This document shows positions 24,901 through 33,257 of a stretch of DNA of 64,000 nt, in pieces. Position numbers and translations under genes: made by a program. Position 1 is the first letter of the stretch, and the number at the start of each line of letters is the position of its first letter. Under the pieces are notes generated by a model. That model did no database searches and was not told where the DNA came from. It was given only the letters and a program-made list of their open reading frames with translations. Origin of the DNA: Eggerthella lenta DSM 2243 (lineage in GTDB: Bacteria > Actinomycetota > Coriobacteriia > Coriobacteriales > Eggerthellaceae); NCBI RefSeq assembly GCF_000024265.1, contig NC_013204.1, positions 1,042,180 through 1,106,179 on the forward strand. Reading direction: 5' to 3'.

Positions 24901-27900
24901 GAGCTCTCGGCGCTTGGCGTTGGCGGCGGCCGTGGCCACCGGGTCGGGGATCTTCTTCTTGGACTTTTCCGCGACCGGGTTGTAGTCGGGGTTGTCCTTC
25001 TCGATCTGGATGAGGCCGCCGTTGAGTGCGGCGGTGAGGATCATGAAGCAGTTGTAGGAGCCCACGCCCCACTTTTTCGCGACCGACTCGTCCATGCCGC
25101 CGCTGGCGGACGTGACGCCCCACCTGCCGGAGACCTCGGAGTAGCGGACCTCGAGGCCGCGCGCCTGGGCGGCGGTCTGGTAGCTGCCGCGCACCCGGCT
25201 CTCGTGCCCGTAGCCGATTTTGAAGGTCTCGAGCGCGAAGTCGCGGATCACCGACGCGGGGACCCAGGAGCTTCCGAGCTGGCAGGCGATCTGCCCGGGG
25301 ACGAGCTTGACCGGCTGGACGGCCTCGAGGCGCGATTCCAGGCGCTCGAGGGCCGCGACGCGGTCCGGATCTACGGGCGGGACGGCGAGCTTGGCGGCCT
25401 CCATGAAGTGCGCCTTGTACTCGCGGAAGCGCTCCAGCCCCTCCTCGGTGGCGAGGTCGGACAGCTTTGCCGGCTCGCCGGAATAGTAGTCGACCAGGTA
25501 GGAGGGGCGGCCGTCGCGGCGGAGCAGATCGGCTTTCGTGACACGGTCCTCGGAGCGCTGCTTCCGCTCGATGCGGTACAGGTACTCGACGGCATCGGGT
25601 GCCGCCCTGAGGGCGCGGGCCAGGCGCATGCCGTTCTCGATACGCGCCTCCCTCACGGAGACCTCCCCGTAGGACGAGCGGACGGGCGGCTCGATCTCGA
25701 CGCCGGCGACCGCGCGGAAGGTCTCGAAATACTCCGACCTGTTGAGGATGCCTGAGCCGCCCGCGGCGAAGAAGGCGCCCAGCTCCTCATCGGAAAGGCC
25801 GCTGTCGCAGACTAGGTACTTGATCGCGTGCGCGGGCGTCTTCGCGACGTCCTTGTCGATCTGGCCCGAATAGAAGTCGCCGAGGCCGCGGGCCAGCAGG
25901 TCGATCAGCGGGTTGCCGGTGGACACCGACGCGCGGTCGTCGCCGTCTTGCACGGCGATCGGGCGCGGACCGTCGTATGCCTCGAGCGCGAGGGGGATGA
26001 GCGCCGGCCAGCAGTCCCAGTTGATCCGGCGGGCGCCGCGGTCGAGGCCTTCGGAGTGCGCGAAACCGTCTACCGCGAAGCGCGATGTCGTCGGGTTCAG
26101 GCTGCTCTCCCATAGGTGCGTCTTGCGCAGCTGCGCGAGCGCGTCGCGGGCGTCGTCGGGCAGGCCGTCGGCATCGACGGAGAACCCGAGGTGTTCGTTC
26201 CAGGCCTGACGGGTCTGGCGCTCCGCGCGCCCGCGCTCGGCGTCCAGCAGCGCGCGGACGTGCTCGAGCTTGCCGCCCACGTCGCCGGAAAGGTACTCGT
26301 CGGCGGTCATTACGTGCGTCGCGTCGTCGGGGTCGGAGACCACGAGGTCGCCCAGGCGCTCGAGCGCGGTCCGCACGTCGGTCTCCATGAGGTCGGCGAG
26401 GAAGTCCATATCGACCCCGCCGCGCGCATCGATCGTGACGGCGAGGGCGTCCGAGGGGTTGCCGACGTGCTCGGGCGTGGGCGCCTCGGGGGTGACGAGG
26501 CGCTTCTTGAGGATGTCCGCCTTGCCGGTCACCTCGCCGTTGGAATCAACCTTCTCGAGGCTCAGGAGGTTGAGGGCCAGCGAGTGGTCCGTGAACCCCT
26601 TGGAGGGGAACACGGCGAGGTTCTTCTTGGAGTTGATGCGGCCGTAGCGCTCGAGGAAGGAGTCGTATTCGGCGGAGAGCCCGGCGATGGCCTCCTCGAC
26701 CTCGTCGTCGTCCGCGCCGGGGTCGCGCTCGAGGGCGAGCAGCGCGCGGGCGCCGTCGCGAAGCAGGAGCATGGCGCGGGCGCGCTCGGGGCCGGTCTTG
26801 CCGCCGCCGGGCGTGAAGGGCTCCACGGCGTCTTCCGTGCCGTACCAGATCGTGCCGTCCGCGGCGACGGAGAACTCGAACTTCGTGGGCGCGGTCGGGA
26901 CCGCCGAGACCCCGGCGGCCTCCTCGGCTGCGGCCATCTCGACGACGTCGGCGCGGTCGACGCTGTCGCGCAGCAGGTCGGAGACGCGGTCGCCGAGGGC
27001 GGTGGCCCCGCCCTTGAAGCTGACGCCGAGCGTCGGGCCCATGGGACCGCTGACGATCGACATGTCGCCGATGGCGCGGCCGGGATGCTCGTTGAAGTAT
27101 CGGTTGATGTTGACGGTGTCCTCGAAGGGCGAGGTCTCGACCCACTCGGGAAGCTCGTCGTCGGACAGGGCGATGGGCTCGGGGCGGCGGCGGAGCAGCA
27201 GGATGTCGCTCAGCGCCTCGGTTCCCGCCTGGCGCCTGAACGTCTCGGCCGGCAGGCGTACCGCGCCCAGGAGCTCGGCCTTCTCGGCCATGGCGCGGCG
27301 GGTCGCGGTCGAGTTCTTGTCGAGCGTGTATCGGCTGGTGAGCACCGCGACGATGCCGCCGGGGCGCACGGACTCGATGCTCTTCCTGATGAAGTAGTCG
27401 TGGATCGGCATGCCGTCGATCTTGATGTCGCCGCTGTAGGGGACGTTGCCGATCGCGGCGTCGAAGGAGGCGGGGGAGACCCGGCACTCCTCGAGGCCGG
27501 CGGCGGTGATGTGCGCCTTGGGGCAGAGCGCCTGCGCGATGCGCGCGGAGATCGGGTCCAGCTCCACGCCGTGGAAGTCCAGGGCGAGGTCGGCCGGCGC
27601 CAGGCGCATGAAGTTACCGGTGCCGCAGCCCGGCTCGAGGATGGCGGCGGGATTGTCGCCCCGGCCGATGCCGGCCTCGCGCAGCGCGTCGTAGATGGCG
27701 CCGATGACGGGCGCCGGCGTGTAGAAGGCGGTGAGGACGGTATGGCGCTGGGACGCGAACTCGTCCTCGCTCAGCAGCTCCCTGAGCCTGTCGCGGATCT
27801 CGCCCCACTCGCCCTCGGCCTTCTCGGAGAAGGCCTTCTGCGCGCCGCCCCAGCCCGAATAGGCCTCCATGGCGACAATCTCGGCGGCGGTGGCGCTGCC

Positions 27901-28554
27901 TCGCTCCTCGGCGGCGGCAAGCGCCTCCAGGGCGGCCAGGTTCTTCCTGGCGCGGGCGATGGGGCTGCCGGCGCACTGCGAGTCCACGCCGGCGACCGCG
28001 TCGATGGTCGCCGCGTCGTCGGCAGGCTCGTCGATAGGCGTCGGGGTCTCGGCCTCGGCGGCCCCTACATGGCCTCGATGATCTCCTTGATCGCGATCTC
28101 GGTCGCCATCGCCTCGGCGGAGTTCGCCTTTTTGATGAAGCTCGGAAGGTCGCTCGAGCGAAGTTCCGGCGTCGCCCCGCACGACTTCATGCAGCCCGGC
28201 GTGAGCTCGCTGATCCGGTTGCGGTACGCCGTCTCGATCTGCTCGAGATACGATTCCGTCTCCCCGGATGCCTTCAGCTCGGCTACCTTCTCCGGCAGGT
28301 TGTCCAGCATGAACTGGTACCTCATGCCGCGTACTCCCGTATACGGTTGCTTCAGGACGGCCATCTTCGTCTCCCTTCCGAGATGCGTCGGCGGGCGGCT
28401 CGCCCGCGATTTGGTTTACATAAGACCGCGACTCGGCGGCTTTGTCAACGGCATTCTCCGTGTTTTCAGTGACGGCGAACAGGAAGTCGTCGGTCATGGC
28501 GAAAAGGGAGAGCTGTCCTTCTGCCTGAAGCGTCTTGCGGGAGCGGCGCGCCAT
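21970..28554 (-). CDS. Giant DarB-like polyvalent protein: DNA adenine methylase plus SNF2/DEAH helicase
   Basis: 2194 residues. MEAYSGWGG (about 229) and LEPGCGTGNF (about 306) are the SAM-binding region of an N6-adenine methylase; GNVPYSG (about 369) is the variant catalytic NPPY motif typical of these proteins. VGAGKT (about 1291), DEAHYFKN (about 1459), ATGTPVTN and LEQRLGRIVRQGN (about 1783) are superfamily 2 helicase motifs. A charged coiled coil (about 1990-2140) precedes the tail PGDIAEAARCSAAASA. Relatives such as phage P1 DarB enter the cell with the DNA and protect it from restriction. The regulon promoter copy 7 is upstream. The start at 28554 (RBS AAGGCGAGG, then QLSLF) is uncertain because the frame from about 28365 to 28065 overlaps a TnpV-like gene and there looks like a shadow. 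Confidence 0.85.
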   Translation of the reverse strand: MARRSRKTLQAEGQLSLFAMTDDFLFAVTENTENAVDKAAESRSYVNQIAGEPPADASRKGDEDGRPEATVYGSTRHEVPVHAGQPAGEGSRAEGIRGDGIVSRADRDGVPQPDQRAHAGLHEVVRGDAGTSLERPSELHQKGELRRGDGDRDRDQGDHRGHVGAAEAETPTPIDEPADDAATIDAVAGVDSQCAGSPIARARKNLAALEALAAAEERGSATAAEIVAMEAYSGWGGAQKAFSEKAEGEWGEIRDRLRELLSEDEFASQRHTVLTAFYTPAPVIGAIYDALREAGIGRGDNPAAILEPGCGTGNFMRLAPADLALDFHGVELDPISARIAQALCPKAHITAAGLEECRVSPASFDAAIGNVPYSGDIKIDGMPIHDYFIRKSIESVRPGGIVAVLTSRYTLDKNSTATRRAMAEKAELLGAVRLPAETFRRQAGTEALSDILLLRRRPEPIALSDDELPEWVETSPFEDTVNINRYFNEHPGRAIGDMSIVSGPMGPTLGVSFKGGATALGDRVSDLLRDSVDRADVVEMAAAEEAAGVSAVPTAPTKFEFSVAADGTIWYGTEDAVEPFTPGGGKTGPERARAMLLLRDGARALLALERDPGADDDEVEEAIAGLSAEYDSFLERYGRINSKKNLAVFPSKGFTDHSLALNLLSLEKVDSNGEVTGKADILKKRLVTPEAPTPEHVGNPSDALAVTIDARGGVDMDFLADLMETDVRTALERLGDLVVSDPDDATHVMTADEYLSGDVGGKLEHVRALLDAERGRAERQTRQAWNEHLGFSVDADGLPDDARDALAQLRKTHLWESSLNPTTSRFAVDGFAHSEGLDRGARRINWDCWPALIPLALEAYDGPRPIAVQDGDDRASVSTGNPLIDLLARGLGDFYSGQIDKDVAKTPAHAIKYLVCDSGLSDEELGAFFAAGGSGILNRSEYFETFRAVAGVEIEPPVRSSYGEVSVREARIENGMRLARALRAAPDAVEYLYRIERKQRSEDRVTKADLLRRDGRPSYLVDYYSGEPAKLSDLATEEGLERFREYKAHFMEAAKLAVPPVDPDRVAALERLESRLEAVQPVKLVPGQIACQLGSSWVPASVIRDFALETFKIGYGHESRVRGSYQTAAQARGLEVRYSEVSGRWGVTSASGGMDESVAKKWGVGSYNCFMILTAALNGGLIQIEKDNPDYNPVAEKSKKKIPDPVATAAANAKRRELEEAFREWVWKDEGRAAMLADIYNRKLNRVAPRAYSGDYLSLPGMSPDIQLRKHQRDAVARIIQDGEGTLIAHTVGAGKTFTGIAAMHELKRLGRARKPMIVVPNNLTEQWAADYLKLYPDAKLLVLTDAAAKSPDSVRRFWGQAASGDWDAVIVGFSRFEKLQMSYGAQKAALTARIDELEESRLMELEDGAGEKDFSVKQIEGVRDKFKSKLQSLEKRNASKTLEGATFEEVGCDAIFVDEAHYFKNLAVSGGSVPGMQTSDAAKCEDLLMKCEYLRGNGRGSNIVFATGTPVTNTMAELYNMQRYLSPSLLASQGVSNFSAWAKTFGEVTETLEPKPEGGGLDIKRRFARFQNLPELMSSFHCYSDIMTADDLDLDLPELESHAVAVPATPEQLAEVEALVKRGEKVHAGCDPSVDNMLKITGDGRKVALDPKLLYLEDDPDMEPLSGGKVDACVQNILDIREHTEAERGAQLVFVDSSTPASGRWNIQDDVRRRLIEAGVPESEIACVTDAKGKSKQKEALYEKVRDGDIRILLGSTTTLGTGTNVQTRLAAIHDLDCPWRPSDLEQRLGRIVRQGNGFDHVHDLRYVSTGTFDSYLYSIVERKQRFISQVFTNKSPVRTMDDLDETVLSLAQMKQIAEGDPTVAERMDVENKIGQLKLMMASHLEGLADVQHKIETQYRPLVEALTSQRDMLADDEIPFAEADLVRQQTLGSKDSFLTVGGTHIADKEEAIRALRRAAYDVRPGCQETIGIYRGLSVVCRRQHVLDDDWLPYIGLAVDAAKHVHMSDRVFPSGEKGAFTVLTQMDRIIARDAKGPAEIELKLREAQHALADAQKAAKEPFPKQAELDELEQRLAVLEQERIEAELQCQREQAQRDEAEAAAIEVGVEEERETEREHERAAAADDEAREAARMAELRRQGLICEDSAAHNAATAVPNGVALGVPGDIAEAARCSAAASAHDGHAEGEKRKAGM
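28065..28364 (-). CDS. TnpV-like small protein overlapping the polyvalent gene
   Basis: A 99-residue frame, offset from the polyvalent frame, starts at ATG behind GGAAGGGAG. It reads RYQFMLDNLPEKVAELKASG, then YLEQIETAYRNRI and MATEIAIKEII, matching the pattern of transposon-encoded TnpV proteins (LxxSGxLxxYLxxIxxxA and xxxATEIVxxELI). In this stretch its composition is more protein-like than that of the polyvalent frame. Function of TnpV is not established. Either it is a genuine overlapping gene or it marks an insertion into the N-terminal linker of the polyvalent gene. Confidence 0.7.
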   Translation of the reverse strand: MAVLKQPYTGVRGMRYQFMLDNLPEKVAELKASGETESYLEQIETAYRNRISELTPGCMKSCGATPELRSSDLPSFIKKANSAEAMATEIAIKEIIEAM

Positions 28555-28595
28555 CGGTGCCTCGCCTTCATGGTCTGGTTTGCGTTATCTCGGAT

Positions 28596-28644
28596 ACCGT
28601 ATCCCCATGGGACGCCAGCGCCAACGCGCCTTCCCGAACGGGAA
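28596..28644 (-). promoter_or_regulatory. Regulon promoter, palindrome copy 7
   Basis: TTCCCGAACGGGAA is at 28631-28644; TACGGT is at 28596-28601, exactly 29 bp away; the -35 position is TTGGCG. The distances support transcription starting upstream of 28554. Confidence 0.75.
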
Positions 28645-28743
28645 GCGACGGCCCGGGGGAGCCTCGACCGAGGCATGGCGTCAGATGTCGTTTCCTCTAT
28701 CCCGGGTATTCAGATAATGACGGTTGACGTTGGGAAGAATTAA

Positions 28744-28774
28744 CCACGGACCTGAAATTAACTTTATGCCGTGG
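28744..28774 (+). promoter_or_regulatory. Inverted repeat upstream of the zinc-ribbon gene
   Basis: CCACGG and CCGTGG are separated by 19 AT-rich bases, about 50 bases before the plus-strand start at 28826. Possible operator; no partner known. Confidence 0.3.
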
Positions 28775-28825
28775 GTACGATTGCGATTATGGGCAGCAGT
28801 TATCTAGGTTGGTGTTGTTTGGCAA

Positions 28826-30058
28826 ATGATCAGAAGCGTATTCATCGCAAGGAACCGAAACACTGGCTTCCATTCGCTGTTCGAGGTAATCGGGTCCGAC
28901 AATCCGGTACCGGCGACAGCGCCTATGGACTTCGATCTGGCCGAGCACTTGCTTCGGTGGGGCACGCTCGACGAGCTCGTCGCGGCAATCTCGGAATCGG
29001 GCCCGCTCATCGATCGCAGTATCTATAAAGAGGAGAATAGGCGGTTGTCTATCAACGAGGCCATCGAGGTCGTGGAGGAGTCCGTCGGCGGCGAGCGTGG
29101 TTTCACGCGTTGCGACGAAGACTTCCTCTATCTCCAACTGTGCCTTGAGGGGGTGTCTGCGACGGGCAGCGCCTCGTCTCTTTATCCGTCTCGGGCCTCC
29201 GTCTCGCGCGATATCGAAAGGCACGGCCTTATCGAATCCGATGGCCTTGCCGAGCTGAGAAGGTGGCGGGAGGCCGATCCTGGATGCACTGTCGTGGTCG
29301 AGCCTCTGGAGGATATCGTACTGTGCCGAAACCTCGGGTCGTTGGTACTGAGGCTGACGGCGAACATCAGGTCCGGATGCGGCGACGTACTCGAGAGAAG
29401 CGGTTTCAGGCACTTCGACAAAATACACCGATCCCGCATCGCCGGGGAGCTCGAGGACTCCTATTACGTCTTGCCGTTTAAGCATAACTCGTCTTTTGAC
29501 AGAACTCTCAACTACTCGTCGAAGTGGTTCGAGAACGTCTTCGGCTATATGGTCATCAACCCGTTGGAGACGCGGATTCTCGACCTGAGTCCGAAGAAGG
29601 ACAAGGTTCTTTTCGGATCAGTCCCCAACGCGGTTCTGATAACCGCGCAGATAAAGACCGGCGAGGGCGCGCCGTTCTTCGACGTCTGCTGGAAGCCGGA
29701 AATCGAGAAGACCCAGCTGTATCTCAGCATCGATGATGGAGGCAATCAGAGAGACGAAGCGGTCGCTTTCGTGGAATCTACCGTCGAGATGCTGCGCGGG
29801 CTGACTACGAAAGACGGCGAACCCCTCGGATGGTCCGTAAGCGAGCCATCGATTTTCGATAACGAGCCTTTGCCCAGGTATCTATTCCACTCCGCGGCTG
29901 CATCGATGTTCGGCTCGATTATCTACCGTTACGGATATGTCCCCGCGACGTGTAAGAATTGCGGGAACGGCATTTTGGTTAAAACCAGGGGGAAGAGACG
30001 CGAGTTCTGTTCCCCGTCGTGCAGGACGCAGTATTCGAACCGAAAGGCGGGACTCTAG
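28826..30058 (+). CDS. Unknown 410-residue protein with C-terminal zinc ribbon
   Basis: One of the few plus-strand genes. The body is of unknown type. The C-terminus has CKNCGNG (about residues 376-381) and FCSPSCRTQYSNRK (about 394-407), a four-cysteine zinc ribbon preceded by a Tyr-rich segment (IIYRYGYVP), as in DUF6076-like proteins of gut Gram-positives. The base composition is less GC-rich than its neighbours. It has no shared tail and no palindrome, so it is probably an independent insertion between regulon units. The ribosome site is weak, which makes the start at 28826 less certain. Confidence 0.75.
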   Translation: MIRSVFIARNRNTGFHSLFEVIGSDNPVPATAPMDFDLAEHLLRWGTLDELVAAISESGPLIDRSIYKEENRRLSINEAIEVVEESVGGERGFTRCDEDFLYLQLCLEGVSATGSASSLYPSRASVSRDIERHGLIESDGLAELRRWREADPGCTVVVEPLEDIVLCRNLGSLVLRLTANIRSGCGDVLERSGFRHFDKIHRSRIAGELEDSYYVLPFKHNSSFDRTLNYSSKWFENVFGYMVINPLETRILDLSPKKDKVLFGSVPNAVLITAQIKTGEGAPFFDVCWKPEIEKTQLYLSIDDGGNQRDEAVAFVESTVEMLRGLTTKDGEPLGWSVSEPSIFDNEPLPRYLFHSAAASMFGSIIYRYGYVPATCKNCGNGILVKTRGKRREFCSPSCRTQYSNRKAGL

Positions 30059-30167
30059 GGGAATCCGCCTTTCGCTCTGGCGATGCGCTCTCCGCCCTAG
30101 TGGCGCCGGCCCGGGCCTCCCCGGTCGGTTTCTTTACTGCATGCAGGAACATTCGGACCTCCGGAAA

Positions 30168-30737
30168 TCAGTGACGCGCGAGATGCGTGGCGGCATCTTC
30201 CATCTGGACACGGCTGCGCCGTGCGGCAGCCGCCGCCCTATGCGCTAGGTCGACCGGACTTTCCGCCGGAGCTTCCGGGTGCTGCTCCGCGCCTGCTTTC
30301 CCATTGGGGGTATTCGCGCCCACATCGCCCTTCTTTTCCATATCCAAGGCCTCCTTCTCACTGAGTCCGCTGAGGACCGTGCAGGTGCCGCCGAACCTCG
30401 CGAAGCCCCAGCGGACGTCGGCGAGGGCTTCCGATGGAGTATGGTCGTCATCCGCGAACGTCTCGAATCTCTTGAAGATCTTGCCGGCCAGGTCGCGCGG
30501 GGTCTCGAAGACGAGATCGGACATGTAATCGACTCCGTCGAGCCACTTCCCCTCACGTAAGAGATCGTCCTTTCCGACCTCGAACAGGAACGTGAGCCGG
30601 GTCGAATCGGGTTCCTCCAGATCGAACTGCGACGTCGCCGCCATGGTCTCGAGCCTTTGCGAGAAGACTGCGACGTCGTCTTCCCCGATGAGCGCGGCGG
30701 CTCGGTCCGCCGGCATCTGCCTTACATTGAAAGCCAT
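30168..30737 (-). CDS. Small tail-bearing protein, third gene of its operon
   Basis: The 189-residue protein starts at ATG 30737 behind AAAGAGG. Residues 1-120 look like a small globular domain (RLTFLFEVGKDDLLREGKWL); after about 130 it is linker-like. The end PVDLAHRAAAAARRSR followed by THLARH matches the shared tail with extra arginines. It follows the gene at 30753 by 15 bases. Confidence 0.75.
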   Translation of the reverse strand: MAFNVRQMPADRAAALIGEDDVAVFSQRLETMAATSQFDLEEPDSTRLTFLFEVGKDDLLREGKWLDGVDYMSDLVFETPRDLAGKIFKRFETFADDDHTPSEALADVRWGFARFGGTCTVLSGLSEKEALDMEKKGDVGANTPNGKAGAEQHPEAPAESPVDLAHRAAAAARRSRVQMEDAATHLARH

Positions 30738-30752
30738 CACACATACCTCTTT

Positions 30753-31877
30753 CTATCTGTGAACCTTGATGTCTGCGCTTCCGGTCTCACCGGCATGCGC
30801 TGCCGCCTTGGCGGCTGCCGCTATGGCCGCGGGGCTCATGCCCTTCGCAGGCGCCTGCGCGAGGGCATCGACGGCCGCGCCGACCTTCGCCTCGATCTCG
30901 TCGCAGCGCGCGGAAACCCTCTCGCACTCCTCCTTGACGTACTTGAGTGCCGCCGGGACGGGGACGCCGAGCTCGCGCATGGCGCTCTCCGCCTCGGCGG
31001 AGAGCGCCGCGAGGTCGAAGTCGCGGGCAAGCCTCGCGCTCGGCATGTCGTGTCGGATGGAGACCGTGGAGCCCCCGAACGAGAGGGGGGAGGACTGGAA
31101 GCCGTGCCAGCCGAGGCGCCTCGAGCTGAAGGTGAGGATGGTGCCGGTCTGCGGTCGCACGGTCGCGCAGAACCCGTCGGCGAGCGTGCAGGAGATCTCG
31201 ATGTCGCGCCCGTGGACCGTGACCGTGCCGAGCTCGCGGGACCTGTCGCGGCCGAGCGTGCGGACGACGTTGAAGTCATCGGTCATCAGCCGGTCGAAAA
31301 GCTCGACATCGACAGACGATGCGCGAAGCTCCTCCATGCTGTCCAGAAACGCCAGGATGCTCTCGCGCGCCTGCATGCCCAGGCCCTCGATGAGGGGGCG
31401 GGAGCGGTCGAGTCTGGCGATATCTACGAGCGTGAGGTCCTGCATGAGGCGGCGCGCGTCCACCTCGCTGATCGAGGTCCTGAAGTTCTTGCCGATCCAC
31501 TGCGACGCTGCGAACGGGTGTCCCGCGAAATCGATCATCGAGGCGCCGGCACCGCCGAGCTCGATGCAGTTGCGGCGTACCGATTCCGCTACCGACTTCG
31601 CCGCGGCGTCGATCGCGTGCGCGTCCCGGCCGTCGGCGTAACCCTCGGCGACGCGGTCGAGCGCGAGCAGGCGGGCGCCGGCGAAGATCTCGGCGGTGGG
31701 GTAGATCGCCGCGTCGGCGACGCCCTCGCCCAGGCCCTCCAACGTGCCGTCGTGGCAGATGAGTGCGCCCGAGATGCGGTCGATGGAGGCCTCGCTGCAA
31801 TCGAAGCCGCCGTGCTCTGATTGGAAGGCGAGGCAGATGCCCTCGCCGTCCGTCATGGTTGCGTGTTTTCTGGTCAT
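30753..31877 (-). CDS. Unknown 374-residue tail protein, paralogue of the 10.7 kb gene
   Basis: SEVDARRLMQDLTLVD and DRSRPLIEG (about residues 140-170) correspond to a motif in the protein at 10737-12146. A later part (about 220-290) reads like a beta-rich domain (VTVHGRDIEISCTLADGF and GGSTVSIRHDM). Residues 305-350 are helical. The tail SPAAIAAAAKAAAHAG ending IKVHR is one of the best. ATG 31877 has CCCGGAG before it. Second gene of the unit from promoter copy 8. Confidence 0.8.
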   Translation of the reverse strand: MTRKHATMTDGEGICLAFQSEHGGFDCSEASIDRISGALICHDGTLEGLGEGVADAAIYPTAEIFAGARLLALDRVAEGYADGRDAHAIDAAAKSVAESVRRNCIELGGAGASMIDFAGHPFAASQWIGKNFRTSISEVDARRLMQDLTLVDIARLDRSRPLIEGLGMQARESILAFLDSMEELRASSVDVELFDRLMTDDFNVVRTLGRDRSRELGTVTVHGRDIEISCTLADGFCATVRPQTGTILTFSSRRLGWHGFQSSPLSFGGSTVSIRHDMPSARLARDFDLAALSAEAESAMRELGVPVPAALKYVKEECERVSARCDEIEAKVGAAVDALAQAPAKGMSPAAIAAAAKAAAHAGETGSADIKVHR

Positions 31878-31892
31878 GGTAGCTCCGGGAGT

Positions 31893-33020
31893 CTAGTGCT
31901 TGGGCCCGCGTGCCTGCGCGGGCTCCTCTTCGGCGGGCTTGGCCGCGGGAACGGCCTCGATGATTTCCTTGGCGACGGTCCACAAATTGATGCCCTCCGT
32001 GGCGCGCATGCGGAAGTCTTCGTCGAAGTACTCGGCGTCCGCACGCGCATGCTCAAGTGCGGCTTCGGCGAGCATGGTGCCGATTGCCGCGAAGGGGTTC
32101 TCGTAGATGCCGGACTCGTCGACGTAGCCGTATTCGATCATCTCGTCGATGCCTTCCAGGAGGGGACGGCCGATCTCGTCGGCCATGTCGTGGTAGTCAT
32201 CGAGGTAGGATGAGGCGGTGTCGTGATAATACATGCCGTCGCCGTGGCCGCCCTCCTTCCACTCCAGGAGCTTCCCCTTGGCCTCGGCGAAGGCGGCCTC
32301 CATGGGATTGATGGCATCCGGCAGCTCGGGCATGTCCTCGAATTTCCTGTCCGCGAGCAGGCGTCCGATCGCGCGCTGGTTCTGCTCGGTGGCGACGGCG
32401 AGCGCCCCGAGGAGCACCGGCATGTCCCGGTCCTTGAGCTTTTCGTAGAACGCGAGCTTGTCGAGCGCGATAGAGCTGTCCTCGGCGCGGCGGCACGCCT
32501 CCAGCGCCTCGCGGTACGGGTCGAGGTCTGCCAGCTCCTCGCGCACGCGGTCGCGGACCACCCCCAGGGCGAGCTCGGATGCCTTGCAGATGGGGGAGGT
32601 GATCAGGAAGAAGCCCGTTTCGTCGGAGAGCTGGAAGGACAGCGACTTGCGCCCGTCCCTGTATTCCTGGATCCCGGCGGTCCATCGACCGCCGGACATG
32701 TTGGCGACAAGCGTGGCCATGCGTTTGACTGACTGGGTGAGCTGATCGTCCAGCTCATTACACTCGTCCAGGTAAAGGGACCCGGAAAGCCAGAGCTCGG
32801 CCGCCTCGCGATTCGAGAAGGTTTCGCACGTCCGGGTGTCCGGGTCGAAGTCGTACGCCTCCCAGGTGGCGACGCCGAGTTCGTTGCCGCAGCGTCGGAC
32901 GAGGTTGCGGCCGGTCTCGACTTCCATTCCGGGCTCGACGGCACGCGTGAAGTCCTCGCCGTAGAGCGAGGCCATGCGCTCCGCTTCTTCTTTGTCGCTG
33001 ACGTCGTAGTTCCACAACAT
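31893..33020 (-). CDS. Unknown 375-residue protein, first gene of its operon
   Basis: The start MLWNYDV at 33020 follows AAAGGACCGACC. The protein is acidic and largely helical. It has no known domain. The C-terminus (AVPAAKPAEEEPAQ then RGPKH) lacks the AAAAK core but keeps the short terminal motif G-x-K-H seen on tail proteins. The regulon promoter copy 8 lies upstream and the two downstream genes carry full tails. Confidence 0.75.
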   Translation of the reverse strand: MLWNYDVSDKEEAERMASLYGEDFTRAVEPGMEVETGRNLVRRCGNELGVATWEAYDFDPDTRTCETFSNREAAELWLSGSLYLDECNELDDQLTQSVKRMATLVANMSGGRWTAGIQEYRDGRKSLSFQLSDETGFFLITSPICKASELALGVVRDRVREELADLDPYREALEACRRAEDSSIALDKLAFYEKLKDRDMPVLLGALAVATEQNQRAIGRLLADRKFEDMPELPDAINPMEAAFAEAKGKLLEWKEGGHGDGMYYHDTASSYLDDYHDMADEIGRPLLEGIDEMIEYGYVDESGIYENPFAAIGTMLAEAALEHARADAEYFDEDFRMRATEGINLWTVAKEIIEAVPAAKPAEEEPAQARGPKH

Positions 33021-33075
33021 GGCGGTCGGTCCTTTCATCGGGCGCCGTCCGGCGGCGCGGGTATATTCGCCATCG

Positions 33076-33134
33076 ATGCTATCCGCGCTGGACCCCGACC
33101 GCCCCCGCGCCCGTCCATGTTTCCCGAACGGGAA
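33076..33134 (-). promoter_or_regulatory. Regulon promoter, palindrome copy 8 (39-bp spacing)
   Basis: TTCCCGAACGGGAA is at 33121-33134; TAGCAT is at 33076-33081, 39 bp away. It drives the three genes from 33020 to 30168. Confidence 0.7.
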
Positions 33135-33176
33135 GCACTCACCCGCACCCCAGACGCCCTGGAACGCGAAAGGGAA

Positions 33177-33203
33177 GAGCCGCCGCCCGATGGGCGACGG
33201 CTC
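33177..33203 (-). terminator. Terminator after mIHF
   Basis: A 12-bp stem with one mismatch (GAGCCGtCGCCC) and a 3-base loop is followed on the minus strand by TTCCCTTTCG. It lies 54 bases after the mIHF stop. Confidence 0.6.
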
Positions 33204-33257
33204 CGGGGCCTCGCATATGGTTCCTCATTGCCCGTTGGGGCAACGCAGCGTGCGCAT

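Noticed and set aside
22003-28743. Very long plus-strand open frames (22003-24237, 26116-28743) opposite the polyvalent gene
   Set aside because: They mirror the codon structure of the minus-strand gene, which has clear methylase and helicase motifs. GC-rich sequence leaves long antisense frames open.
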